Shown: one piece after another, positions 1 through 5,511 of the stretch
How positions within the stretch are numbered: the first letter of the stretch is position 1
Layout: each line of letters starts with the position of its first letter
Assembly (NCBI GenBank): GCA_023244975.1
Contig: JAHFLG010000045.1
Location: 1 to 8,312 of the forward strand
Reading direction: 5' to 3'
DNA: 8,312 bases
Source of the DNA: Candidatus Harrisonbacteria bacterium
GTDB lineage: Bacteria; Patescibacteriota; Minisyncoccia; UBA6257; 1-14-0-10-44-23
Program-made: the position numbers and the translations under genes
Notes under the pieces: generated by a model
What the model saw: the letters and a program-made list of their open reading frames with translations, nothing else
Database searches by the model: none
What the model was told of the DNA's origin: nothing

Positions 1-46
1 TTGTAGTTGCTGTATTTTGATAAGGAAACGTTTTCCTCGAACATTA

Positions 47-55
47 TGCTATACT
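47..55 (+). promoter_or_regulatory. Possible extended -10 promoter, plus strand
   Basis: TGCTATACT is an extended -10 box (TG-n-TATACT) on the plus strand. No convincing -35 box stands 16-18 bases upstream. Transcription would begin near 62 and run through the inverted repeat at 75-140 toward the hairpin at 160-188. The 1-289 stretch has no gene I can support on either strand: the 68-codon open frame at 17-223 runs straight through the terminator hairpin. Confidence 0.3.
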
Positions 56-74
56 AACATAACTTGTTGGTTTC

Positions 75-140
75 GAGGGATCATCGTTGACGTATACTCA
101 TTCAATACAATTGCATTGGAGTCGTATCCGATGGTCCCTC
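75..140. repeat. 12-bp inverted repeat in the gene-free left end
   Basis: GAGGGATCATCG (75-86) and CGATGGTCCCTC (129-140) are complementary except for one position. As plus-strand RNA that position is a U-G wobble, so all 12 pairs can form. As minus-strand RNA it is a C-A mismatch. The asymmetry favours an RNA made from the plus strand. The interior contains a further small palindrome (CAAT/ATTG, 104-107 with 110-113). Confidence 0.45.
106..119. repeat. 14-nt direct repeat, copy 1
   Basis: TACAATTGCATTGG, repeated exactly at 196-209. The two copies bracket the 76 bases that include the terminator hairpin. Its role is unknown; it could be a duplication left by insertion or a duplicated binding site. 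Confidence 0.55.
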
Positions 141-153
141 AAAACCCGCAAAC

Positions 154-188
154 AAAAAACCCGACATCCGCCAGCTGGCGGAGTCGGG
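154..188 (-). terminator. Intrinsic terminator built around a palindromic repeat
   Basis: The outer stem CCCGAC/GTCGGG (160-165 with 183-188) encloses the perfect 16-base palindrome at 167-182, which forms six more pairs around an AGCT loop; A166 is bulged. On the minus strand the hairpin is followed by six T residues (159-154) and GTTTG, so it ends the transcript of the gene that stops at 290. The plus-strand side (CTCTTTGT) is a poorer T tract but might also terminate. Confidence 0.82.
165..183. repeat. Dispersed 19-nt palindromic repeat, copy 1 (in terminator)
   Basis: CATCCGCCAGCTGGCGGAG, whose central 16 bases are a perfect palindrome. The identical 19 bases occur at 5960-5978 inside aspS. 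This copy forms the upper stem and loop of the terminator at 154-188. Confidence 0.8.
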
Positions 189-195
189 CTCTTTG

Positions 196-209
196 TACAA
201 TTGCATTGG
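196..209. repeat. 14-nt direct repeat, copy 2
   Basis: Exact second copy of TACAATTGCATTGG, lying just after the plus-strand end of the terminator hairpin at 154-188. Confidence 0.55.
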
Positions 210-289
210 CGGGCGAGGCCTAGTTTAAATAGTCTCGCACTTCCGCTCATTCACTAGCTAGTATACACAGAAAAACTCAAAAGTCAAGT

Positions 290-2281
290 TTATCCCTTGT
301 CCGAGAGATACAGATGTCCAACCATGTCGCAAATCGAGGTGCCATTTACAACAGCACACACTTTGAGAGAATAATATCCATCCTGCAACGCAGAGCCAAT
401 GGAATCGTAAATTGTCGACAGGTATGTGGTTCCGGAGTTTGAGATGTTTTGAGCCACATGATGAATGTCGCCATATGAATCAACCAAGTCAATGTTCACG
501 AGCGCAGACGAACTGATACCGGTCGTTGACCAAGTAACATACTGGTAGTTGGTGCCACGAGATATTCCGTAGTTGTCTCGCGGAGTCGTGATCGTAAGCG
601 ACTGAGCTGCAGCAACAACAAAGCTTGCGCTACTTGCGCCAAGAGTTCCGTTCGGATCATTGGCGGCATCATAGATGGTGAGTACGTTCCACGAGGAGAC
701 ATCTGAAGATTTCAGGACCCATTCATAGGTACAGTTTGCTCCCGAGCATACAGATGATCCATCAACAACCGCAACCGTTCCCTTTCCACCCGCGTTGGCA
801 ATATTGATGACGTATCGCGGAGTATTGCCCTTCTGGCGAGTGTCAGTCCAGTGAATCAAGAAGGCTGAACCCTGACCCACCGTCAGAACCTGGCCAGCAA
901 CTGGCGAGGTGATGGTGATATATTTCGTGTCATTTACGGATACGGTAATTTGACGGCTTGCGCTCGGTGATCCATCTTTCGCGTTAGAGGAACAATAGAG
1001 GGTATAGGTCGCCGTTGCTGGCGGAGTATACGTAAACTGACCGCTTGCACCGCCGTAGGCACCCGAACCAACATAGAGCTGGACGTTATTTACAGAAAGA
1101 CCCTGGATACTGCACCCGCCTAAGTAGTTTGAAATATCATTTTGAGTAAGGTTTGAACTCCAGCTAAAGGTCACGGACCCGCCAGCGTTTATAGAGGAAG
1201 CTGATGCGGCAAATGAATTAATCACAACCGGATTGGTCATAGCACTTGCCCCCACTGTGAAATTAATCGTGTTGCTAAGAGCCGAACCGGCTTTTTCTAC
1301 AACCTGAAGAGAGTGGTTGCCAACACTCAAGCTCATAGGCAAGGTGAATGAAAGCTGCGTGCTTCCGGAAAGGGTAACGACGTTTGGCTGAATGGTTATG
1401 CCGTAATTGCCATCAATAATGGGCGTAGTGGCGTAGTTAAACCCAGAACCATAGACGGTCAATGTAGTCCCAGGCAGCGCGGACGCAGGATTAGCCCCAG
1501 TAAGTGTCAAACTTGGTACTCTCGAAACCGGCGAGCGAGAAATCGTAAAGTTGCCGCTGTACGCATTGTCCTGTCCGTAGCTCGGCTGGCCGCCATTTCT
1601 TGCCGGGTAGAGGACGTCGATTCGAATCTGATAGGTGCCATCAGCAAGGCTTGAGTCATACCGCCACGGATAACTGCCGGTGTCAGGAACATTGATAGCT
1701 ATTGTACGGACTACCTGATAGTTCTGAAGCAGATAAATCGAAACCGGGTAGTCACCGTTTTGCTCAGACCACTGAACATTGGCAATAAGTCCACTACTCT
1801 TTTCGCCGCTGTTCTCGAGGCTGTTGCCGGATTGCGGATATGTAACGGTGATTAATGTCCTGGCAACAGGAGCCGGAGTCGGGGCTGTATAGACCGGGGG
1901 TGTGTATACCGGGGTGGTCGGATTAACTGGAGTTGTGGTTGTGACACCGCAGGCTGCGTTGACTTTAGCGCGAGTCAAAGGACCCACAAAGCCAGTTGGC
2001 GAGATGCCGCTCGCGCGCTGAAAATCTTTCGTCGCCTGCACCGTCATCAAACCAAAGTAACCGGTTGGAGCAGTTTTCAAATATCCTTGTGACTGTAAAA
2101 AATCTTGAAACTCAGACACATCGCCAGCAGTCTGGGCGTCGCGAGATCGGTAGCGGAGGTCATAGATTATATTCGGGCAGGACGACCCTGGGTTTGGGTC
2201 AACGTCGCCTGAGGTTTGTGCAAAGGCCGGAGTCGCTGCAACTGAAGCAACCAAAAAAGCTGCCAGAATATATTGTTTCAT
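290..2281 (-). CDS. Exported peptidoglycan-binding protein with IPT/TIG and Ig-like domains
   Basis: Probable cell-surface or secreted protein of 663 residues. The ATG at 2281 is preferred over the in-frame GTG at 2299, because it gives a standard signal peptide (MKQYILAAFLVASVAATPAFA, cleavage after A21) and fits the promoter. Residues about 55-108 form a PG_binding_1 domain, with FQDFLQSQGY, TGYFGLMTVQATKDFQ and TGFVGPLT. A Thr/Pro linker (114-140) leads into four or five beta-rich modules. These are an Ig-like module (142-248), an IPT/TIG module (256-343, with GANPASALPGTTLTVYGSGF), a PKD/Ig-like module (353-449), and two modules beginning ITITSPVAGQ (455) and LTITTPRDNY (562), resembling surface-protein repeats. 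The eight cysteines fall into plausible pairs: C35/C111, C390/C430, C512/C517 and C642/C651. There is no LPxTG motif or C-terminal membrane anchor, so attachment probably depends on the peptidoglycan-binding domain. The role (adhesion, wall structure) is inference. No catalytic domain is visible. Confidence 0.88.
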   Translation of the reverse strand: MKQYILAAFLVASVAATPAFAQTSGDVDPNPGSSCPNIIYDLRYRSRDAQTAGDVSEFQDFLQSQGYLKTAPTGYFGLMTVQATKDFQRASGISPTGFVGPLTRAKVNAACGVTTTTPVNPTTPVYTPPVYTAPTPAPVARTLITVTYPQSGNSLENSGEKSSGLIANVQWSEQNGDYPVSIYLLQNYQVVRTIAINVPDTGSYPWRYDSSLADGTYQIRIDVLYPARNGGQPSYGQDNAYSGNFTISRSPVSRVPSLTLTGANPASALPGTTLTVYGSGFNYATTPIIDGNYGITIQPNVVTLSGSTQLSFTLPMSLSVGNHSLQVVEKAGSALSNTINFTVGASAMTNPVVINSFAASASSINAGGSVTFSWSSNLTQNDISNYLGGCSIQGLSVNNVQLYVGSGAYGGASGQFTYTPPATATYTLYCSSNAKDGSPSASRQITVSVNDTKYITITSPVAGQVLTVGQGSAFLIHWTDTRQKGNTPRYVINIANAGGKGTVAVVDGSSVCSGANCTYEWVLKSSDVSSWNVLTIYDAANDPNGTLGASSASFVVAAAQSLTITTPRDNYGISRGTNYQYVTWSTTGISSSALVNIDLVDSYGDIHHVAQNISNSGTTYLSTIYDSIGSALQDGYYSLKVCAVVNGTSICDMVGHLYLSDKG

Positions 2282-2290
2282 AATCAATAA

Positions 2291-2318
2291 ACTATACACT
2301 ATTTCCGCAAAAAGTCAA
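2291..2318 (-). promoter_or_regulatory. Predicted promoter of the exported peptidoglycan-binding protein gene
   Basis: TTGACT (2318-2313) and TATAGT (2296-2291) are separated by 16 bases on the minus strand, the best consensus match in the window. The -10 box ends nine bases before the ATG at 2281, so the predicted leader is about 2-3 bases. No Shine-Dalgarno sequence is present. Together these suggest leaderless translation and transcription independent of lepA. Confidence 0.6.
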
Positions 2319-2324
2319 TGTGGG

Positions 2325-4193
2325 CTATTTCTTCAGTAATTCCTTGAAAACATTAGCAGGAATGCGCACGGCACTCTGAGTTCCCCGCTCCTCCAGCCGC
2401 TCTTTGCCGCGCGCCTGCTTTTTCCAGAGCTTCATTTTACGAGTGCGGTCACCACCGTTTTTGCCAAAGTTACCAAGCTCTTTGCTCATTGCCGGCAGAG
2501 TTTCGCGAGCAATAATCCGGCCGCGGTACTGTGCCTGAATCGCCTGCTTAAACTGCTGCTTTTGCAGTAGATCTTTGAGCTTGGAGCAGGTCGCGCGGCC
2601 TTCGAACTCGATTTCAGACTTTGGCAGAATGCGTGTCAGTCCTGGCACGATGTTCTCAGCGACCAAGATCTCCATCTTGTCGACGTCCCCTTTCTCATAG
2701 GCAACCACTTCATATGAAAGCGAGCCATAGCCCTGCGACACCGACTTTAACTTGTCATCAAAATCTGCGATTAAATCCGACAAAGGTAATTTTGCTTTTA
2801 TTAACATTCTGCCCGCACTTGCGGAGCCAATTGTTTCAGTAAGCACATCGGAGATGCGATAGAGATCCTTTAGCTGCAAAATTGGGCCCAGATACTGCAT
2901 CGGCGTTAAAATTTCTATCGCGGTCATCGGCTCGTAGACTTCCAACGGGTCGCTTGGAAAGTCTTTTGGATTCTTGATCCAGTACCAACCGGCTTCCCCT
3001 TCCACAGGTTCGAGATATTCGGTTGTTTTGATAGAGCGCATATCCATTTTTACCTTGTACGCTACCGACGGGAACGAGCTGACCACCGGCACGTCAAACT
3101 CGCGCGCCAGTCGCTCAGCAGCAATTTCAAAATGCAGCTTTCCTAAAAATCCGCCCTTAAATCCCCGGCCAAGCACCTCGCTCGCATCCGGCTCAAACCG
3201 AATGGCCGAATCTGAAAGCCGCAGTTTTGCTAAGGCTTTTTTAAATTCATCATAATCTTCCGGATGCTCGGGATAAAAAGAAACGAACACAACCGGCTTT
3301 GGTTCACGGTATCCCGGAAGCGCCAGCTCAAGCTGATCGGTGGCGCTGACCGCGCGCACGTCGCTGATGGTGTCACCGATTTTAACAAGGTCAGGATCTT
3401 TAATGCCGGTAGCAATGTAGCCGGTCTCGCCGTTTTTGATGCTCAGCCCAGCAACAAGCTTTGGCTTTAAGTAGCCGATGTCTTTGGTTTTAACTTCTGC
3501 ACCGGTAGCCACCATGTGATAGGTTGTGTTCACTTTAAACTCACCGGAAAAAACCCGGATATAGGCAATCACGCCGCGGTGCTCGTCGTACTGAGAATCA
3601 AAAATAAGTCCGCGTGAAGCCGTGCGCTCAAAAGTAACCTCCTTTGGTGCAGGAATTTCTTTAACTACTTTTTCAAGCAGCTCCGCTACACCTAGGCCGG
3701 TCTTGCCGGAAACTTTTAAAATTTCTTCTGGTTCGATACCCAACAAAATACTAATTTCCTGGATTGCGGCTTCGATTTGCTCCGGCTGCGCCACATCCAC
3801 CTTGTTGACCGCGCCAATAATTTTTAGCCCTGCCTTGCGCGCCATCTCAAAGTTGTAGAGCGTCTGCGCCTGCACGCCCTGGGTTGCGTCCACGAGTAAA
3901 ATCGCGCCTTCAACAGCAGCGAGCGCTCGGCTGACTTCATAGCCAAAGTCGGAGTGTCCCGGAGTGTCGATCAAATTCAAAATGTAGTCCTTGCCACCGA
4001 GCGAATACTCCATCCGAACCGGGGTCATCTTGATGGTGATACCTCGCTCGCGCTCCAGATCCATAGAATCCAAAACCTGCGCCTGCATATTGCGCTTTTC
4101 AATAGTCTTGGTTATTTCCAGCATCCGATCGGCCAAGGTGCTCTTGCCGTGATCGATGTGCGCAGTAATTACAAAATTTCGGATATTCTGCAT
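2325..4193 (-). CDS. lepA: Elongation factor 4 (LepA), ribosome-associated translational GTPase
   Basis: Binds the ribosome and hydrolyses GTP; the family is linked to back-translocation or remodelling of stalled ribosomes and to 30S biogenesis. The protein has 622 residues against about 600 usually. The GTPase domain (1-185) shows G1 AHIDHGKST (11-19), G2 in RGITIK (50-55), G3 DTPGH (76-80, with the catalytic His80), G4 NKVD (130-133) and G5 SGKTG (162-166, usually SAKTG). Translation-factor beta-barrel and EF-G-like domains follow, with GFKGGFLGKLHFEIAAERLAREFD near the middle. The LepA-specific C-terminal domain contains QYRGRIIARETLPAMSKE and a basic tail GGDRTRKMKLWKKQARGKERLEERG (about 580-604). 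The last 18 residues (605-622) extend past the usual end. Just before this domain the sequence (FEGRATCSKLKDLLQKQQ) is divergent from the usual YYRGRALVEKLKELIP pattern. The ATG at 4193 begins exactly where family similarity begins. The next gene starts 43 bases beyond the stop, with no terminator between. Confidence 0.96.
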   Translation of the reverse strand: MQNIRNFVITAHIDHGKSTLADRMLEITKTIEKRNMQAQVLDSMDLERERGITIKMTPVRMEYSLGGKDYILNLIDTPGHSDFGYEVSRALAAVEGAILLVDATQGVQAQTLYNFEMARKAGLKIIGAVNKVDVAQPEQIEAAIQEISILLGIEPEEILKVSGKTGLGVAELLEKVVKEIPAPKEVTFERTASRGLIFDSQYDEHRGVIAYIRVFSGEFKVNTTYHMVATGAEVKTKDIGYLKPKLVAGLSIKNGETGYIATGIKDPDLVKIGDTISDVRAVSATDQLELALPGYREPKPVVFVSFYPEHPEDYDEFKKALAKLRLSDSAIRFEPDASEVLGRGFKGGFLGKLHFEIAAERLAREFDVPVVSSFPSVAYKVKMDMRSIKTTEYLEPVEGEAGWYWIKNPKDFPSDPLEVYEPMTAIEILTPMQYLGPILQLKDLYRISDVLTETIGSASAGRMLIKAKLPLSDLIADFDDKLKSVSQGYGSLSYEVVAYEKGDVDKMEILVAENIVPGLTRILPKSEIEFEGRATCSKLKDLLQKQQFKQAIQAQYRGRIIARETLPAMSKELGNFGKNGGDRTRKMKLWKKQARGKERLEERGTQSAVRIPANVFKELLKK

Positions 4194-4199
4194 GCAGAG

Positions 4200-4228
4200 A
4201 TACTATCGCACTCTGCCCTTTATCGCAA
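4200..4228 (-). promoter_or_regulatory. Predicted lepA promoter, placing transcription start at the ATG
   Basis: TTGCGA (4228-4223) and TAGTAT (4205-4200) are 17 bases apart on the minus strand. Only six bases (CTCTGC) separate the -10 box from the ATG at 4193, so the transcript would begin at or within a base or two of the start codon, giving a leaderless mRNA. This fits the absence of a Shine-Dalgarno sequence. Confidence 0.5.
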
Positions 4229-4230
4229 AA

Positions 4231-4264
4231 CTAAGCTAACCCGACGGCCGTTCAGATAGCTTAG
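4231..4264. repeat. Inverted repeat directly upstream of the lepA -35 box
   Basis: Perfect 8-bp arms CTAAGCTA (4231-4238) and TAGCTTAG (4257-4264) flank 18 bases that contain the small palindrome ACGGCCGT (4244-4251). On the minus strand the structure is followed by TTTT and directly abuts the predicted lepA -35 box. It may be a protein-binding operator, a weak second terminator, or chance; the sequence alone cannot decide. Confidence 0.4.
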
Positions 4265-4279
4265 AATTTATCCTCAACC

Positions 4280-4306
4280 AAAAATCCGCTCATTCGAGCG
4301 GATTTT
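4280..4306 (-). terminator. Strong, nearly symmetrical intrinsic terminator after the 146-codon gene
   Basis: An 11-bp perfect stem (4281-4291 with 4296-4306, core TCCGCTC/GAGCGGA) closes a four-base loop. On the minus strand the stem is followed by T residues (GATTTTTGG), ending the transcript of the gene that stops at 4334. The stem also carries A/T runs on both sides, so it could work in both directions, but no plus-strand gene is present to need it. Confidence 0.85.
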
Positions 4307-4333
4307 AAAGTTACATTCTGCGGAACGCTACAC

Positions 4334-4774
4334 TTACTCGCTTCGCATATGCTGCTCTCGCAAAGACAACAATTTGTCCGTCAGTTCTTGATATTGAGCA
4401 AGCGAAGAACCATCTTTGGGGCCCCTGATGAACGTATCGGCCATACGTGCCATATCTCCCACCACGAAACCAAAAAATGCTACTGGCTGTAGCAGCTTAG
4501 GTACAGCATTGATGACCGCTTTTACTCTTTCCTTCTCAGCCTCCATCTCAGCTCCCTCCTGCTTGCGAGTTAACAAATATCGAGCGATTGATTTTTTGAG
4601 TTCCGGAGCTTCTTCGCCCCCCAATATCTCTACTGCGGCATGAAGACATTGCACTTGAGCAGCTTCAAGTTTTTCTGCCATCTTCGGATCATCTTCCGGA
4701 GATGTATGAATAACCGCCATCATTGCCGCAGTTTGCCCAAAATCTTCGGGAACAAATTTATCCATTTTCTCCAT
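4334..4774 (-). CDS. Hypothetical 146-residue charged, helical protein
   Basis: I do not recognise this family. The protein is rich in Glu, Lys, Ala and Met, with long stretches that should be alpha-helical. Residues 31-50 and 55-95 are charged helices (ELKKSIARYLL at 58-68, EMEAEKERVKAVINAV at 76-91). Residues 92-116 form a more hydrophobic stretch (LLQPVAFFGFVVGDMARM) that is too short and broken for a clear membrane span. The C-terminus is again charged (QELTDKLLSLREQ). There is no signal peptide, and the single Cys43 argues against disulfides or metal binding. The ATG at 4774 is the first start. A second ATG at 4765 (residue 4) is preceded by GGAG at short spacing and could be used instead. 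The gene has its own promoter and a strong terminator, so it is probably expressed alone. A real gene is likely because of length, clean start and flanking signals; function is unknown. Confidence 0.75.
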   Translation of the reverse strand: MEKMDKFVPEDFGQTAAMMAVIHTSPEDDPKMAEKLEAAQVQCLHAAVEILGGEEAPELKKSIARYLLTRKQEGAEMEAEKERVKAVINAVPKLLQPVAFFGFVVGDMARMADTFIRGPKDGSSLAQYQELTDKLLSLREQHMRSE

Positions 4775-4800
4775 AAAATTATTTATTACTAATTGCCCTA

Positions 4801-4829
4801 ATAATACGCGCTAAACGGTTTTTGGGCAA
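4801..4829 (-). promoter_or_regulatory. Predicted promoter of the 146-codon gene
   Basis: Minus-strand TTGCCC (4829-4824) and TATTAT (4806-4801) are separated by exactly 17 bases, matching a housekeeping sigma-factor promoter. The predicted start of transcription is near 4794, giving an A/T-rich leader of about 20 bases before the ATG at 4774, with no Shine-Dalgarno sequence. The position directly after a terminator supports independent transcription. Confidence 0.55.
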
Positions 4830-4831
4830 AC

Positions 4832-4855
4832 AAAAACCCCGACTTGAATCGGAGG
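4832..4855 (-). terminator. Intrinsic terminator of the comEC-aspS-ndk unit
   Basis: On the minus strand the hairpin CTCCGA - TTCAAG - TCGGGG (4854-4837; six pairs, one of them T-G) is followed directly by five T residues (4836-4832) and then GTTTG. This is a standard intrinsic terminator shape. It is the first such structure after ndk, and the promoter of the next gene begins three bases beyond it. Confidence 0.72.
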
Positions 4856-4861
4856 CTTTGT

Positions 4862-4985
4862 GGATCCCGCAAAGAATAATCCTGGTATATCCCAGGTGGG
4901 TCAGCTCATCTATAGCCCAAGGGCCATAGAAATCATTGCCGTCCCTGTGTAAAAGTTTATAAGGAATTTCTTTAAACGGGATACC
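4862..4985 (-). ncRNA. Candidate structured RNA in the ndk 3' region (hypothetical)
   Basis: Read on the minus strand, this stretch can fold into a closed multi-branch shape. The ends pair: bases 4985-4977 (GGTATCCCG) with 4869-4862 (CGGGATCC), eight pairs with one bulged T. Inside are three hairpins. The first is 4976-4970 with 4963-4956, seven A/T-rich pairs with one bulge and loop AAATTC. The second is 4930-4922 with 4917-4909, nine pairs including one G-T wobble and loop CTTG. The third is 4896-4892 with 4885-4881 (CCTGG/CCAGG, loop GATATA). A terminator follows at 4832-4855. TATACT at 4994-4989 could be a -10 box, but no good -35 box stands at normal spacing, so the region may simply be the tail of the ndk transcript. 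An overlapping open frame of 73 codons (5000-4779, GTG start) has the terminator inside it, resembles no family I know, and is not called. I recognise no known RNA class. Chance folding is possible. Confidence 0.33.
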
Positions 4986-5020
4986 TATAGTATAACGCAC
5001 CAGCCAACGGGATATTACAA

Positions 5021-5500
5021 CTACTTCAGCTCGTCCGGGGCAAGGAGTATATCAAACTCAATCTTCTTATATGAGAAGAGCTCATGCGGCTTAAAGAACC
5101 GGTTTACCTCAGCTTCTGGGTTCTCTACCGGGTCAGAAGCATGGACCAAGTTGGCCTGAGTACTCATAGAGAAGTCACCACGGATAGTTCCCGGCAGTGC
5201 TTCATAGCCCTTAGTCGGGCCGCACATCGCGCGCACCATCGAAACCGCCCGAACTCCGGAAATCGCCATGGCCACCACTGGATATGACGACATAAAATCC
5301 TGAATTCCTTTAAAGAATGGCTTGTCCTTGAGGTGAGCGTAGTGTTCTTTCAATATCGCCTCATCAAGAGCAATCATCTTCATGCCGATGATTTTGAGTC
5401 CACGACGTTCAAAACGGTGAATAATTTCACCAAGCAGATTTCGCTGCAATGCATCTGGTTTTAGTAATACTAATGTCTTTTCTTCTTTTGGGTGGTTCAT
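5021..5500 (-). CDS. ndk: Nucleoside diphosphate kinase
   Basis: Transfers the terminal phosphate of ATP to nucleoside diphosphates through a phosphohistidine intermediate, supplying NTPs and dNTPs in the cytoplasm. From the ATG at 5500 it has 159 residues, slightly longer than the usual 140-150. The active-site set is complete and sits three residues later than in the E. coli enzyme: K14, Y54, F62, R90, T96, R107, N117 and the catalytic H120 in NLVHASDP (117-124). The family signature normally reads NxxHGSDS, so alanine and proline at its end are mild variations. An in-frame TTG at 5506 would add two residues. I prefer the ATG, but neither has a Shine-Dalgarno sequence. The gene starts 11 bases after the aspS stop, implying one transcript with aspS and comEC. 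It ends with TAG; the first convincing terminator is about 165 bases further on, at 4832-4855. Confidence 0.96.
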   Translation of the reverse strand: MNHPKEEKTLVLLKPDALQRNLLGEIIHRFERRGLKIIGMKMIALDEAILKEHYAHLKDKPFFKGIQDFMSSYPVVAMAISGVRAVSMVRAMCGPTKGYEALPGTIRGDFSMSTQANLVHASDPVENPEAEVNRFFKPHELFSYKKIEFDILLAPDELK

Positions 5501-5511
5501 ATTCAATAAGT

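Noticed and set aside
17..223. 68-codon plus-strand open frame at the left end
   Set aside because: It runs through the palindromic terminator and both direct repeats, and its composition is not protein-like.
1862..1942. Short sequence repeats resembling a tandem array in the surface-protein gene
   Set aside because: They encode the Thr/Pro linker (residues 114-140) and follow from its low-complexity composition; they are too irregular for a true tandem or CRISPR array.
3700..3715. G5 motif SGKTG instead of SAKTG in LepA as a sign of lost function
   Set aside because: Ala to Gly here is conservative, and all other GTPase motifs, including the catalytic His80, are intact.
4837..4860. tRNA T-arm-like sequence (GATTCAAGTC) near the ndk terminator
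   Set aside because: The first T-stem pair would be A-C and the next G-G, no acceptor, D or anticodon arms fit at tRNA spacing, and the following T run fits a terminator better.
4779..5000. 73-codon minus-strand open frame with GTG start between ndk and the 146-codon gene
   Set aside because: The predicted terminator at 4832-4855 and the promoter of the next gene lie inside it, it has no ribosome binding site, and it resembles no family. Described instead under the candidate structured RNA; low-level coding remains possible.
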